DNA from: Thermodesulfobacteriota bacterium
Lineage (GTDB): Bacteria > Desulfobacterota > Desulfobulbia > Desulfobulbales > JBFMBH01
Length of the DNA stretch: 32,916 nt
Direction of reading: 5' to 3'
Assembly (NCBI GenBank): GCA_040755095.1
Contig: JBFMBH010000032.1
Coordinates: 1-32,916 of the forward strand
The notes beneath the pieces were generated by a model. The model had not been told where the DNA came from. It saw only the letters and a list, made by a program, of their open reading frames with translations, and searched no databases. Below, in pieces: positions 8,100 through 16,323 of this stretch (the first letter of the stretch is position 1; each line of letters begins with the position of its first letter). The position numbers and the translations under genes were made by a program.

Positions 8100-8444
8100 A
8101 TGGTGCCAACATCGAGAAGGGGAGCGGGCCGGCCACCGGCGACGCCGGAGGCCCGGGAGGAGACGATCCGCCAGGAGCTCCTGGCCCTGCTGGCAGCAGG
8201 ACCGGTCAGCGCCCGGGAGATCTCCCAGACCCTGGGCATCGGCGAGGGACAGGTGGCGGGCCACCTGGAGCACGTGGCCCGCAGCCTGGCGGCGGCCGGC
8301 AGCAGCCTTGCGGTGACCCCGCCGGCCTGCCGCTCCTGCGGCTTTGTATTCGCTGGCCGCGAGCGGCTCACCAGACCGGGACGCTGTCCCCAGTGCCACG
8401 GCACCCGGGTCAGCGCCCCCCGGTTTGCCCTGGGCCGGGGGTAG
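8100..8444 (+). CDS. Predicted HTH + zinc-ribbon transcriptional regulator (COG3357-like)
   Basis: The 114-residue protein has a winged-helix-like N-terminal region (about 20-70; VSAREISQTLGIGEGQVAGHLEHVAR fits a helix-turn-helix). It ends in a C-terminal four-Cys zinc ribbon, C77-x2-C80 and C96-x2-C99. This arrangement matches the small family of predicted transcriptional regulators with HTH fused to a Zn ribbon. Its DNA target and signal are unknown. AGGAGATATAGCAAAG in front of ATG 8100 supports the start. The gene converges on the glycosyltransferase gene at 8410 and the last 35 bases of the two coding regions overlap, so no terminator fits between them. Confidence 0.75.
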   Translation: MVPTSRRGAGRPPATPEAREETIRQELLALLAAGPVSAREISQTLGIGEGQVAGHLEHVARSLAAAGSSLAVTPPACRSCGFVFAGRERLTRPGRCPQCHGTRVSAPRFALGRG

Positions 8445-9591
8445 GCCTGCCCTGCCCCCCTGCCTGGCTGGCCAGCATCCGGCGGTAGAGAGCAAGGGTC
8501 TCGCCCACCACCCGGCCGACCGCGAATTCCTGCTCGGCCAACCGCCGGCTGGCCTGCCCCTGCCGCTGCCGCAAGGGCTCGTCCGTCAACAGCCGCTCCA
8601 GCCGCTCGGCCAGAGGCAGGCTTTCCCGGGCCGGCACCAGGAAACCGTTCTCCCCCTCCCGCACCACCTCCCGGCAGCCAGGCACATCGGTGGCCACCAG
8701 AGGCAGGCCGCAGGCCGCCGCCTCCAGGAGGCCCTTGGGCAGACCCTCACGGTAGGAAGGCAGCACCGCCACCTGGCAGGAGGCCAGAAGCTCCGGGATG
8801 TCCTGCCGGAAGCCCAGCCAGGTGATGATGCCCTCCTCGTGCCAGGACCTGAGGGTGCGCTCGGGAATGGCGGCCGGGTTCTCCTCGTCCAGACGGCCGG
8901 CCACCAGGATCTCGCCGGCCACGCCCCGGGCCTTCAGGATACGGGCCGCATCCACCAGCTCACCGATCCCCTTGTCCCACAGCATCCGCGAGGCGAGGAT
9001 CACCCGGGGGATCCCTGGCGCTGGCCCCACTGCCGGCCGGAAGCGGCGGGTATCCACCCCGGAGCCCCGGATGAGCACCGTCTTTCCGGCCGCCACCACC
9101 CCCATGGCCACCAGGAGCTGCCGGTCCTCGTCGTTCTGGAACAGCACCCGGCAGCCCGGGGGCGCGAAAGCCAGGCGGAAGAACAGGGAGACCAGGCGCC
9201 GGCCCAGGCGAGCCCGAGGGGTGCCGGCGATGAAGAGGTGGCCGAGGCCGGCCAGGGCGTTGACCACCCCTGGCACCCCGGCCAAACGGGCGGCCAGGGA
9301 GCCGTAGAGGATGGGCTTCAGGGCCACATGGTGGACGATGTCCGGCCGCTCCCGGCGGTAAAGGGTCAGCAGCTGCCGCAGGGTGGCCAGCTCCTGGCCC
9401 AGTCGGGCCGAGCGCCGCCTGAGGGCGAGGGGGTGGAGGTGGATGCCCTCGTTCACGATCCGCTGGCCATGGTCCTGGACCCGGGTGGCCAGATGGACGG
9501 CAAAGCCTTGCTCCCGGGCCGCCCGGGCGATGGGCAGCCGGTGCGACCAGAAGTACCAGTCCTCGGTGATGAAGAAGAGGAGCTTGGCCAC
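8410..9591 (-). CDS. Glycosyltransferase family 4 (GT-B)
   Basis: This 393-residue protein has the two-domain GT-B layout. The N-terminal part begins KLLFFITEDWYFWSHRLP and contains HHVALKPILYG and VNALAGLGHLF, typical of capsule or O-antigen GT4 enzymes. The C-terminal donor domain has RMLWDKGIGELVDAA and an EGLPKGLLEAAACGLPLVA segment with the E-x7-E pattern that binds the nucleotide sugar. It should transfer a sugar from a UDP- or GDP-donor to a lipid-linked intermediate at the inner face of the membrane. The start is GTG 9591, six bases after the asnB-like stop, with GGGGGATGA as ribosome-binding site. It is the last gene of the minus-strand glycan operon. Confidence 0.88.
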   Translation of the reverse strand: MAKLLFFITEDWYFWSHRLPIARAAREQGFAVHLATRVQDHGQRIVNEGIHLHPLALRRRSARLGQELATLRQLLTLYRRERPDIVHHVALKPILYGSLAARLAGVPGVVNALAGLGHLFIAGTPRARLGRRLVSLFFRLAFAPPGCRVLFQNDEDRQLLVAMGVVAAGKTVLIRGSGVDTRRFRPAVGPAPGIPRVILASRMLWDKGIGELVDAARILKARGVAGEILVAGRLDEENPAAIPERTLRSWHEEGIITWLGFRQDIPELLASCQVAVLPSYREGLPKGLLEAAACGLPLVATDVPGCREVVREGENGFLVPARESLPLAERLERLLTDEPLRQRQGQASRRLAEQEFAVGRVVGETLALYRRMLASQAGGQGRPTPGPGQTGGR

Positions 9592-9597
9592 GGCCGC

Positions 9598-11574
9598 TCA
9601 TCCCCCATGGTGCTGTTCCAGCCAGGCCTGGAACATGAGCACCACCCACAACCGGTGCTGCCAGTTGTGACTGCCGGCCAGGTGCTGGTGCCAAATCCGC
9701 TGGATGGGCTCCGGTCGCAGGTAGCCCTGCCGTCGGAGCCGCGCCGGGTCGAGGAGATCCTCGGCCCAGGCCCGGAGGGGTCCCCGCAGCCAGGAGTCCA
9801 GCGGGATGCCAAAGCCCATCTTGGCCCGCTCGGTCAGCTCCGGTGGGACGTAACGGTGCAGGACCTGCCGCAACAGCCACTTGCTGCGGCCATTCCGGAT
9901 CTTCATCGCCAGGGGCAACCGCCAGGCAAAGGCCACCAGGTGATGGTCCAGGAGCGGCACCCGCGCCTCCAGGCTCACCGCCATGCTGGCCCGGTCCACC
10001 TTGACCAGGATGTCGTCGGGCAGATAGCCCGCGGTGTCCCAGAAGAGCATCCGGGTGACAAAGTCGCTGGCGGTGAGCCCCGGGGGCAGGCCGGCCGGCA
10101 CCGCACCAGCGGGCTCGTGGCCGGCGGCCAGCAGCGCGGCCGGCCTCTTCCACAGGGACACGAGACGCCGGTAGAGGTCCTCCTGGGAGGCTGCAGGCAG
10201 AAGCTCCGCCAGCTTGTGCAGCTTGTCGCCGGCTGACTGGTGCCGGAGACGGGGCGGCAGGACCTCTGCCAGCAGCCGGAAGAGGGCATCCCAGGCCCCA
10301 GGCGGCACGGCGCCCAGGCCGGCTGCCAGCAGCTGGCGGCCGGCGGCCGGCAGCCAGCCCACCCGGGACCAGATGGCAGGTGCCCAGGCGTGGCGGTTGT
10401 AGCCGGCAAAGAGCTCGTCGCCGCCGTCCCCGGACAAGCAGACCGTGACATGCCGGCGGGCCATGCGGGCCACCAGGAGGGTCGGGATCTGGGAGGAGTC
10501 GGCAAAGGGCTCGTCGTAGATGGCCGGCAGCTCCGGGATCACCGCCTGGGCCTCGGCGGCGGACAGACAGAGCTCGGTGTGATCGGTGCCCAGATACCGG
10601 GCGACCTTCTTGGCGTGCTCGGCCTCGTTGTAGGCGTCTTCGGTAAAGCCGATGGTGAAGGTGCGCACCGGCCGGCTGCTTTGCGCCTGCATCAGGGCCA
10701 CCACGGTGGAGGAATCGATGCCGCCGGACAGGAAGGCGCCCAGGGGCACATCCGCCAGCATCTGCCCTGCCACCGCCTGGCGGAGCAAACGCTCCAGCTC
10801 GGCCGCCGCCTCGTCCCCATCACCGGCAAAGGGGCCCCGGACGCCGGCCTCAGCCACCGCTGCCAAGCGCCAATAGGGCTCCGGCTCGGGCAGCCTCCCC
10901 GGCGTGAGGGTAGCGACCGCAAGCCGCAGGAAGTGCCCCGGCGGCAGCTTGACGATGCCGTCGTAGATGGACCAGGGGCCGGGCAGACAGGCCAGGCGCA
11001 GATAGAGGGCCAAGGCCTGGCGGTTGATGGTGCCCTGCCAGGCCGGATGGGCGGCCAGGGCCTTGAGCTCGGAGCCGAAAAGGAGGACGCCGCCGGACCA
11101 GCCCAGGTAGAGGGGTTTTTCCCCCAGGCGATCGCGGATGAGGTAGAGGGCTCGCTCCTGGCGGTCCCAGAGGGCCATGGCGAACATGCCGGTGAACCGG
11201 GCCAGGGCCCCGGCCACCCCCCAGTGGGCAACGGCGGCCAGCATCACCTCGGTGTCCGAGTGGCCCCGCCAGGGACGGTCCACGGCCGCCGCCTCCAGCT
11301 CCTGCCGGATGGCCCGGTGGTTGTAGATCTCGCCGTTGTAGACCACCACAAAGCGGCCGCAGGCCGAAATCATGGGCTGCCGGCCCTCGGGGCTGAGATC
11401 GACGATGGCCAGCCGCCGGTGGGCCAGGGCAAGACCAGCCGCAGCGTCCACCCAGAGGCCGCCATCGTCCGGCCCACGGTGGACCAGGCTGGCCGCCATG
11501 CGGCCGGCGCCAGCCGTCAGATTCGTTTCGTCCAAGCCAGCCCCGGGATCGAGTACCCCGGCGATGCCACACAT
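9598..11574 (-). CDS. asnB: Asparagine synthase (glutamine-hydrolysing) family amidotransferase
   Basis: I chose the start at 11574, giving 658 residues, because it places the catalytic cysteine at position 2 (MCGIAGVLDPG), as needed for N-terminal nucleophile glutaminases. The upstream frame continues 23 codons but would block this Cys. A GGGGAGGG ribosome-binding site sits just before it. The N-terminal domain contains VVYNGEIYNH; the C-terminal synthetase domain has the ATP pyrophosphatase loop FLSGGIDSSTV (near 278-288) and later CLSGDGGDELFAGYNRH. The family makes Asn from Asp, but members inside polysaccharide loci often amidate sugar uronic acids or other carboxylates; that role is inference from the neighbours. 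It lies between a GT2 and a GT4 gene in the same operon. Confidence 0.9.
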   Translation of the reverse strand: MCGIAGVLDPGAGLDETNLTAGAGRMAASLVHRGPDDGGLWVDAAAGLALAHRRLAIVDLSPEGRQPMISACGRFVVVYNGEIYNHRAIRQELEAAAVDRPWRGHSDTEVMLAAVAHWGVAGALARFTGMFAMALWDRQERALYLIRDRLGEKPLYLGWSGGVLLFGSELKALAAHPAWQGTINRQALALYLRLACLPGPWSIYDGIVKLPPGHFLRLAVATLTPGRLPEPEPYWRLAAVAEAGVRGPFAGDGDEAAAELERLLRQAVAGQMLADVPLGAFLSGGIDSSTVVALMQAQSSRPVRTFTIGFTEDAYNEAEHAKKVARYLGTDHTELCLSAAEAQAVIPELPAIYDEPFADSSQIPTLLVARMARRHVTVCLSGDGGDELFAGYNRHAWAPAIWSRVGWLPAAGRQLLAAGLGAVPPGAWDALFRLLAEVLPPRLRHQSAGDKLHKLAELLPAASQEDLYRRLVSLWKRPAALLAAGHEPAGAVPAGLPPGLTASDFVTRMLFWDTAGYLPDDILVKVDRASMAVSLEARVPLLDHHLVAFAWRLPLAMKIRNGRSKWLLRQVLHRYVPPELTERAKMGFGIPLDSWLRGPLRAWAEDLLDPARLRRQGYLRPEPIQRIWHQHLAGSHNWQHRLWVVLMFQAWLEQHHGG

Positions 11575-11646
11575 GAAGAGCCCTCCCCCTTCCGTTGCAG
11601 GCATTGGCGTCGGTAAGCCCTGGCCAGAAGATGTGCAACGCAATAC

Positions 11647-12612
11647 TCAGAGGGAGAGATCCTCCCGCACCACCTCCACCAGGTCCACCTTCCTTAGCAA
11701 AGCGCCAAGCCCTGTTTTCAGTCCCTCCAGCTGACCGGCGGCGTAATGGATGTGAGCGGATTCGCGGTAAGCAAGACCGTAGGTCAGCCGCAAGAGCACT
11801 TGACCCAACAGCATCCAGATACAGGCCAGGGTCGAAAGGTCCTCGTTGGCGTGGGCAAAATGCAGACGCCAGAGGGTCACCGTCCGGCCGTAGTAACGCT
11901 CCTTGTGGGACGAGACGTGATCGTAGACATGCTCGTGCCGGAGCCTGGCCGCGGCACAGACATAAAGAGGATATGTCTTGCCGATGGGATAGCTGAACAT
12001 GACGTCTTCGCCGATGGCCCAACGGGAGCTGACTTCCCGGTTCGTGTACCGCGTGAGGATCTCCTGTCGCCAGACGGTGGCCCCGCCGCACAGCCACTGG
12101 GAACGGAGATCGGACTCCACCGGCGAGATGGCCGTGTTGTACCCGGAGGGGAGCACCACCCCCTGGCGCCGGGAGCTCATGCCGATGAGGGCCTTGGTCC
12201 ACGAATACTGGTAACGGGGGTTGGTGATGACATTGAAGGAGACGCCCGCCGTCTCCGGCTCGCAGCGGTTCCAAAAGTCGAGCATCGCGGCCAAGGCGCC
12301 CTCTTCCAGCACCACGTCGTCGTCGAGGGAGCCAACCAGGGAGGTCCGATCGTCGAGCTTGGAAATACCCAGATTCCGCTGCCGGATCTGACCTGGAGGA
12401 TCACAGTGATAGTACTCCACCGGCAAGCGGTCAGTGAAGGAGAGAACCAGACCCTCGATGCTCTTCCCGCTGGCCACGACGATGATGCGGGCACAGGCTA
12501 CCTGCTGGGCCACTAGGCTTTCCAGAAGGTTCCGCATCTTCTGCGGCCGATCCTTGGTGGGGACGATGAAGGCCAAATCCTGGCCGGTGTAGGGGCGCCG
12601 TTTCTCGGACAT
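11647..12612 (-). CDS. Glycosyltransferase family 2 (GT-A)
   Basis: This 321-residue protein begins with DLAFIVPTKDRPQKMRNLL near residue 12, the standard nucleotide-binding start of GT2 enzymes. It has a metal-binding GSLDDDV (DDD at 97-99) and an ED pair at 202-203 (AIGEDVMF), a likely catalytic-base region. The C-terminal third has a hydrophobic helix (LACIWMLLGQVLLRLTYGL) that may contact the membrane. The open frame extends 68 codons upstream of ATG 12612, but that part is unlike GT2 and overlaps the FkbM gene, so I reject it; the ribosome-binding site at 12612 is weak. It should add one sugar of the repeat unit. Donor and acceptor are unknown. Confidence 0.82.
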   Translation of the reverse strand: MSEKRRPYTGQDLAFIVPTKDRPQKMRNLLESLVAQQVACARIIVVASGKSIEGLVLSFTDRLPVEYYHCDPPGQIRQRNLGISKLDDRTSLVGSLDDDVVLEEGALAAMLDFWNRCEPETAGVSFNVITNPRYQYSWTKALIGMSSRRQGVVLPSGYNTAISPVESDLRSQWLCGGATVWRQEILTRYTNREVSSRWAIGEDVMFSYPIGKTYPLYVCAAARLRHEHVYDHVSSHKERYYGRTVTLWRLHFAHANEDLSTLACIWMLLGQVLLRLTYGLAYRESAHIHYAAGQLEGLKTGLGALLRKVDLVEVVREDLSL

Positions 12613-12671
12613 CGCTGACAGCCAATCGCGGTGGGAGAGGCCGAGGGTGCAGGTCGTACGCCCGGCGCCTC

Positions 12672-13691
12672 TCAGTAGAACATGCCGAACTGTTTCCTGG
12701 AGCCGAGATGGTGTCCGCTTGCCGACCATTCGTGGTAGCTGGGTTGACTGATCCGGTATACCCGGGCTGCGACCTCCGCCACCACCCTGGATCCCCAAGA
12801 ACGGTAGCGGAGACATGTACCGTATCCGAGGGCGATTCGCCGGAGCTCCCTCCGGAGGCCGGCTGGCAGCCGGGCCGCCACCTGCCCCTGGTCGAGGAGG
12901 GCCAAGACGTAATCCACATAGCCGTAGCCCAGCCCGATGAGGCAGGCCATGGCGACCTTCGCCTCGGCCTCTTCCTCGTCGAGCCCCTCGAGCAGAGAAG
13001 CCACCCCCTCCGGCGGCCGCAGATACAGCGCATCACCGAAAATTAGCTGTCCTTTGCACTGCCCCAGCCCGACACCTTCCCGGCGTTTCCAGTACGCCTT
13101 GCGCAGATCGAAGAGCTGCAGGCCGAAACCCTTGGCCAAAAAGGAGTCGACGGCGGCGAACAGCGGCTGTCCGACGTAGAGGGGCTGGAACTCGACCTCG
13201 ATCTCCACCCCCAGGAGATGGCGGGACAGGAGTTCGGTCGCACCCTGGAGAACATCGAGGCCGGCGCCCTGGACATCGATCTTCACGAAGTCCATCCTGT
13301 CCACCTCCTGGCGGGACAAAAAATCGTCCAGCCGCTCGGTGCGGACCTGCACCTCGGCCTCGACCTCGAAGCGGTCCGTTTCAGGAAAATCCCGCAAAAA
13401 AGCCCGATTGGGATGATAGACAGAAGAACAACCTCGGGACTTGGTCAGAAACAGGGGCATCGATCCCTGTTGCCGATGGACGGCACAGTTGAACAGCCGG
13501 TCACCATCCCTGAGTGTCCTGGCCAGTGCCCTGAACTCCTCTTCGTCGGGCTCGAAGCTGATGGTATCAATGAGCGGTTGCAGCCCCCGCCAGGGATGAG
13601 CCTCGACGCCACCCCGCGCTCCCACGTCGCAGTAGACTAGGTGACGCGGCAACAGTGGCCGGAAGAACCTGGTCAGAGGTTTCGCCATCAT
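12672..13691 (-). CDS. FkbM-family SAM methyltransferase
   Basis: The 339-residue product opens with an SAM-binding motif, VYCDVGARGGVEAHPW, after about 18 residues. It then shows the FkbM pattern: TISFEPDEEEFRAL (acidic residue binding ribose), RTERLDDFL, and MDFVKIDVQGAGLDVLQGA, where the KIDVQG segment is the family hallmark. A region of about 110 residues beyond the Rossmann core (GLGYGYVDYVLALLDQGQ onward) is an extension I do not recognise. FkbM enzymes O-methylate sugars or natural products, so methylation of a glycan residue is the likely role. The start is ATG 13691 (ATG 13688 is equally possible), 14 bases after the radical SAM stop; the longer open frame upstream overlaps that gene and is rejected. 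Confidence 0.85.
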   Translation of the reverse strand: MMAKPLTRFFRPLLPRHLVYCDVGARGGVEAHPWRGLQPLIDTISFEPDEEEFRALARTLRDGDRLFNCAVHRQQGSMPLFLTKSRGCSSVYHPNRAFLRDFPETDRFEVEAEVQVRTERLDDFLSRQEVDRMDFVKIDVQGAGLDVLQGATELLSRHLLGVEIEVEFQPLYVGQPLFAAVDSFLAKGFGLQLFDLRKAYWKRREGVGLGQCKGQLIFGDALYLRPPEGVASLLEGLDEEEAEAKVAMACLIGLGYGYVDYVLALLDQGQVAARLPAGLRRELRRIALGYGTCLRYRSWGSRVVAEVAARVYRISQPSYHEWSASGHHLGSRKQFGMFY

Positions 13692-13705
13692 CTCGGCCAC
13701 AAGGA

Positions 13706-14710
13706 TCACATGTAGTTGTCGCAGCCCTGGCAGAAGCGGGGCACCCGGTCCGGCTCGCCGCTTTCCACGTCCAGCCGCAAGCCCTTGAGTGCCCGGCCCT
13801 GCCACAGCGCCTCGATGGAGTCGACGCCGACCCTGCCCAGGGCCAGTTGGTCGTCGTAATCGTCGCAACAGGCCTTGATGACGCCCTGGGCGCTGATCGA
13901 CAGCTTGTTATAGAGTTCCGAGCACTTCTTGCCGCGGTTGACGTCCAGCTGCCGCAAGGGCCGGCCCTGCCGCAGGTCGACAGCGGCGACCCGGCCCGAT
14001 TCCTTGGCCCGCTGGAAGGAGGTGAGCAGGGGTTTGCCGCCATAGACGCCAACCTTCCCCAGCCCCCAGATGCTGTCCGCCAGCGGATACCAACGGTCGA
14101 AAAAGGCTTGCTGCAGACCCGGCTCCTGCTGCTCGTTCTTGAGCATCGACACCGAGACCTGGACGTGGCAAGGTGCACTCAGGAGGTTCCGGTTCTCGAC
14201 GAAGGTCTCGATGTTGCGCTCGACCACGGCGTAGCCGCAGCGGGGGTCATCGTGTCGGCGGGGCCGGCGCATCCGTTCGTACTCCCGGGCGGTGAGGCCC
14301 TGGAGGGAGAACTTGATCTTGTTCAGCCCTGCCTGCAACAAGGCCAAGCCCAGCTCCCGGCTCAGGAGGGTAGCGTTGGTGGTGAGATGGACCAGGATGC
14401 CGCTGGCGCGGGCGTAGCGGACGAACTCGACGATCTCGGGGTTGAGGGTCGGCTCTCCCCAGCCGCTGAAGCGCAGGGAGGTGGGCCGGTGCCGCCGCAT
14501 CTCGTCCACCACCTGCTTGAGCACCGCCAGCGGCAACATGGCCGGAGGTCTGGTCATCACCTGGCGGGCGCAGAAGAGGCAATCGAGGTTGCAGGCACTG
14601 GACGGCTCCACGTCGATGAGGATGGGGAACGGCATCAACACCGAGTGCATGTCTCGGTAGGCAGCCGTCTGGTAGACCTCGGCCTGAAACGGATCAACGA
14701 TCTTGTTCAT
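13706..14710 (-). CDS. Radical SAM / SPASM-domain protein
   Basis: This 334-residue protein has the radical SAM cluster motif C40-x3-C44-x2-C47 (SSACNLDCLFCARQ). It is followed by FSGWGEPTLNPE (the GGE-type SAM-binding motif) and TTNATLLS. The C-terminal part holds further cysteines (KKCSELYNKL, IKACCDDYDD, PRFCQGCDNY) that fit a SPASM-type auxiliary iron-sulphur domain, usually found in peptide- or substrate-modifying radical enzymes. It should cleave SAM to a 5'-deoxyadenosyl radical and oxidise or rearrange a substrate; which one is not visible. No small precursor-peptide gene lies beside it, so a sugar or lipid-linked substrate is plausible. ATG 14710 follows the kdsA-like stop by eight bases with AAGGGG as ribosome-binding site. 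Confidence 0.85.
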   Translation of the reverse strand: MNKIVDPFQAEVYQTAAYRDMHSVLMPFPILIDVEPSSACNLDCLFCARQVMTRPPAMLPLAVLKQVVDEMRRHRPTSLRFSGWGEPTLNPEIVEFVRYARASGILVHLTTNATLLSRELGLALLQAGLNKIKFSLQGLTAREYERMRRPRRHDDPRCGYAVVERNIETFVENRNLLSAPCHVQVSVSMLKNEQQEPGLQQAFFDRWYPLADSIWGLGKVGVYGGKPLLTSFQRAKESGRVAAVDLRQGRPLRQLDVNRGKKCSELYNKLSISAQGVIKACCDDYDDQLALGRVGVDSIEALWQGRALKGLRLDVESGEPDRVPRFCQGCDNYM

Positions 14711-14718
14711 GGACCCCT

Positions 14719-15576
14719 TCACTCGATTTCCAGCTCCGGGAACTGCTGCACCAAGTCGTAGACCGCCTTGGCCTGCTGCAGCAAGGGTTCCAGGTGACGC
14801 AGGGGCAGCTGGGTGGTGGCGTCGCACAAGGCCGCTGCCGGGTTGTCATGGACCTCCATGAACAGGGCGTTGATCCTGGCCCCCAGCGCCGCCCGGGTCA
14901 GATCGGGGATGTACTCCCGCTGGCCGCCGCTGGAGGTGCCGAGGCTGCCCGGCATCTGGATGCTGTGGGTGGCATCGTAGCAGACCGGATAGCCGGTCTC
15001 CTTCATGACCCGGAAACAGCGCATGTCCGACACCAGCATGTTGTAGCCGAAGAAGGTGCCGCGGTCGGTGAGGATCATGCTCCGGTTGCCGGTGGACTCC
15101 ACTTTGAGCACCGCGTTCTTGAGGTTCCAGGGGCTGAGGAACTGCCCCTTCTTGATATGCACCGGCAATCCGGTCTCGCCGGCGGCGATCAGCAGATGAG
15201 ACTGCCGGCTCAGGTAGGCCGGGATCTGAACCATGTCCACCACCGCGGCCGTCTCCTGCATCCATTCCACGTTGCTCACGTCGCAGGTCACCGGCACCTT
15301 GACCTCGGTCCGTACAGCGGCCAGGATCTCCAGGCCCTCCTCCAGGCCGACGCCGTGGAAGCTCCTGATGGAGCTGCGGCAGTCCTTGTTGTAGCAGGAC
15401 TTGAACACGTACTGGATACCCAACCGTCCGGTGATCTCCGCGATCGCCGCCGCCATCTCCAGACTGTGTGCCCTGGATTCAATGGCACAAGGCCCGGCAA
15501 TCAGGGTCAGAGGCCGTCCCTCCCCGACCACCACCGCCTTCACGTCCGACCTGCCCACCACCACATCCCTGATCAT
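14719..15576 (-). CDS. kdsA: KdsA-like 3-deoxy-8-phosphooctulonate synthase, variant
   Basis: This 285-residue TIM-barrel enzyme matches Kdo-8-phosphate synthase along its length: LIAGPCAIES (C30, the metal-ligand Cys of the metal-dependent class), IQIPAYLSRQ, KKGQFLSPWNLKN, LTDRGTFFGYNML, YDATHSIQMPG, GTSSGGQREYIP and FMEVHDNP. The reaction joins phosphoenolpyruvate to arabinose 5-phosphate. The substrate-binding loop normally written KANRSS is here KDCRSS (64-69), in the segment FKSCYNKDCRSS; Lys, Arg and both Ser stay but Ala-Asn becomes Asp-Cys. That Asn is a specificity position in the family, so a different acceptor aldose phosphate is possible. It sits nine bases after kdsB and before the radical SAM gene. 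KDO synthesis is most likely; a Kdo analogue cannot be excluded. Confidence 0.85.
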   Translation of the reverse strand: MIRDVVVGRSDVKAVVVGEGRPLTLIAGPCAIESRAHSLEMAAAIAEITGRLGIQYVFKSCYNKDCRSSIRSFHGVGLEEGLEILAAVRTEVKVPVTCDVSNVEWMQETAAVVDMVQIPAYLSRQSHLLIAAGETGLPVHIKKGQFLSPWNLKNAVLKVESTGNRSMILTDRGTFFGYNMLVSDMRCFRVMKETGYPVCYDATHSIQMPGSLGTSSGGQREYIPDLTRAALGARINALFMEVHDNPAAALCDATTQLPLRHLEPLLQQAKAVYDLVQQFPELEIE

Positions 15577-15585
15577 GCCGAATCC

Positions 15586-16323
15586 TCACCTGACCACTGG
15601 GTATTCACGAACGAAACGCTCCGCGAGCGCGAGGTCGGACGGAATATCCACATCCGCCATCGGACTGTCGGTTGAGATGCCGCCCAGGGGTATCCCGTAA
15701 TCGAGGGCGCGCAGCAGTTCCACCCCCTCCACCGCTTCGAGGGCCGTCGGCGCCAAGTCGGCGAACTCCAACAGGGTGCGCCGTTCGAACAGGTAGATGC
15801 CAACCTGCCGGCGATAGCGGACCTCACCCGGGTACGGGCCCCGGTGGTACGGAATCGGCAGCCGGGACATGTAGACGATGTGACCCAGACGGTTGACCAC
15901 CACTTTGACCACATTGGGGTTGGGCAGGTCCTCCGCGGTCGCGTCCGTGTACAGCGTCGAAACCGGCGGGGTGGTCTGCCCCACCCCGGCCAGGATGCCG
16001 TTGATGACCTCCGGCCCGGCGATGAGCTGGTCTCCCTGGACGTTGAGGATGTGCTCCGCGTTGACCGCCGCCGCCACCTCGGCGATCCGGTCGGTGCCGC
16101 ACGGGTGGTCCGGCCTGGTCATCACCACCCGGCAGCCCCCGGCCGCTGCCACCACCGCCCGGATCTCCTGGTGGTCGGTGGCGACGATGATGTCGTCGAC
16201 CTTGGCACCCGCCACCCGCTCGATGACGTGCAGGATCAGCGGCCTGCCGGCGATGGGCGCCAGGGGCTTCCCCGGCAGGCGACTGGAGGAGTAACGGGCG
16301 GGAATGATGACCACCGTGCTCAT
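15586..16323 (-). CDS. kdsB: KdsB-like CMP-Kdo synthetase
   Basis: The 245-residue product starts MSTVVIIPARYSSSRLPG and continues KPLAPIAGRPLI, the signature of 3-deoxy-manno-octulosonate cytidylyltransferases. CGTDRIAEVA, ILNVQGDQLI (metal-binding Asp) and YRRQVGIYLFERRTL follow as in KdsB. It activates Kdo with CTP to CMP-Kdo for later transfer. Its ATG overlaps the TGA of the CBS gene as ATGA, so the two are translationally coupled. The longer open frame up to 16764 runs through the CBS gene in another phase and is a shadow. The variant KdsA next to it may mean the substrate is a modified Kdo. The CMP-pseudaminate enzyme PseF is not present in this window. Confidence 0.9.
   Translation of the reverse strand: MSTVVIIPARYSSSRLPGKPLAPIAGRPLILHVIERVAGAKVDDIIVATDHQEIRAVVAAAGGCRVVMTRPDHPCGTDRIAEVAAAVNAEHILNVQGDQLIAGPEVINGILAGVGQTTPPVSTLYTDATAEDLPNPNVVKVVVNRLGHIVYMSRLPIPYHRGPYPGEVRYRRQVGIYLFERRTLLEFADLAPTALEAVEGVELLRALDYGIPLGGISTDSPMADVDIPSDLALAERFVREYPVVR

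Noticed and set aside
8344-11616. Two long plus-strand open frames (630 and 458 codons) opposite GT4 and asnB
   Set aside because: Both are antisense to genes with complete family motifs, have no domain pattern and no ribosome-binding site.
11575-11643. N-terminal extension of the asparagine synthase frame
   Set aside because: It would place the catalytic Cys at residue 25 instead of 2, which is incompatible with N-terminal nucleophile processing.
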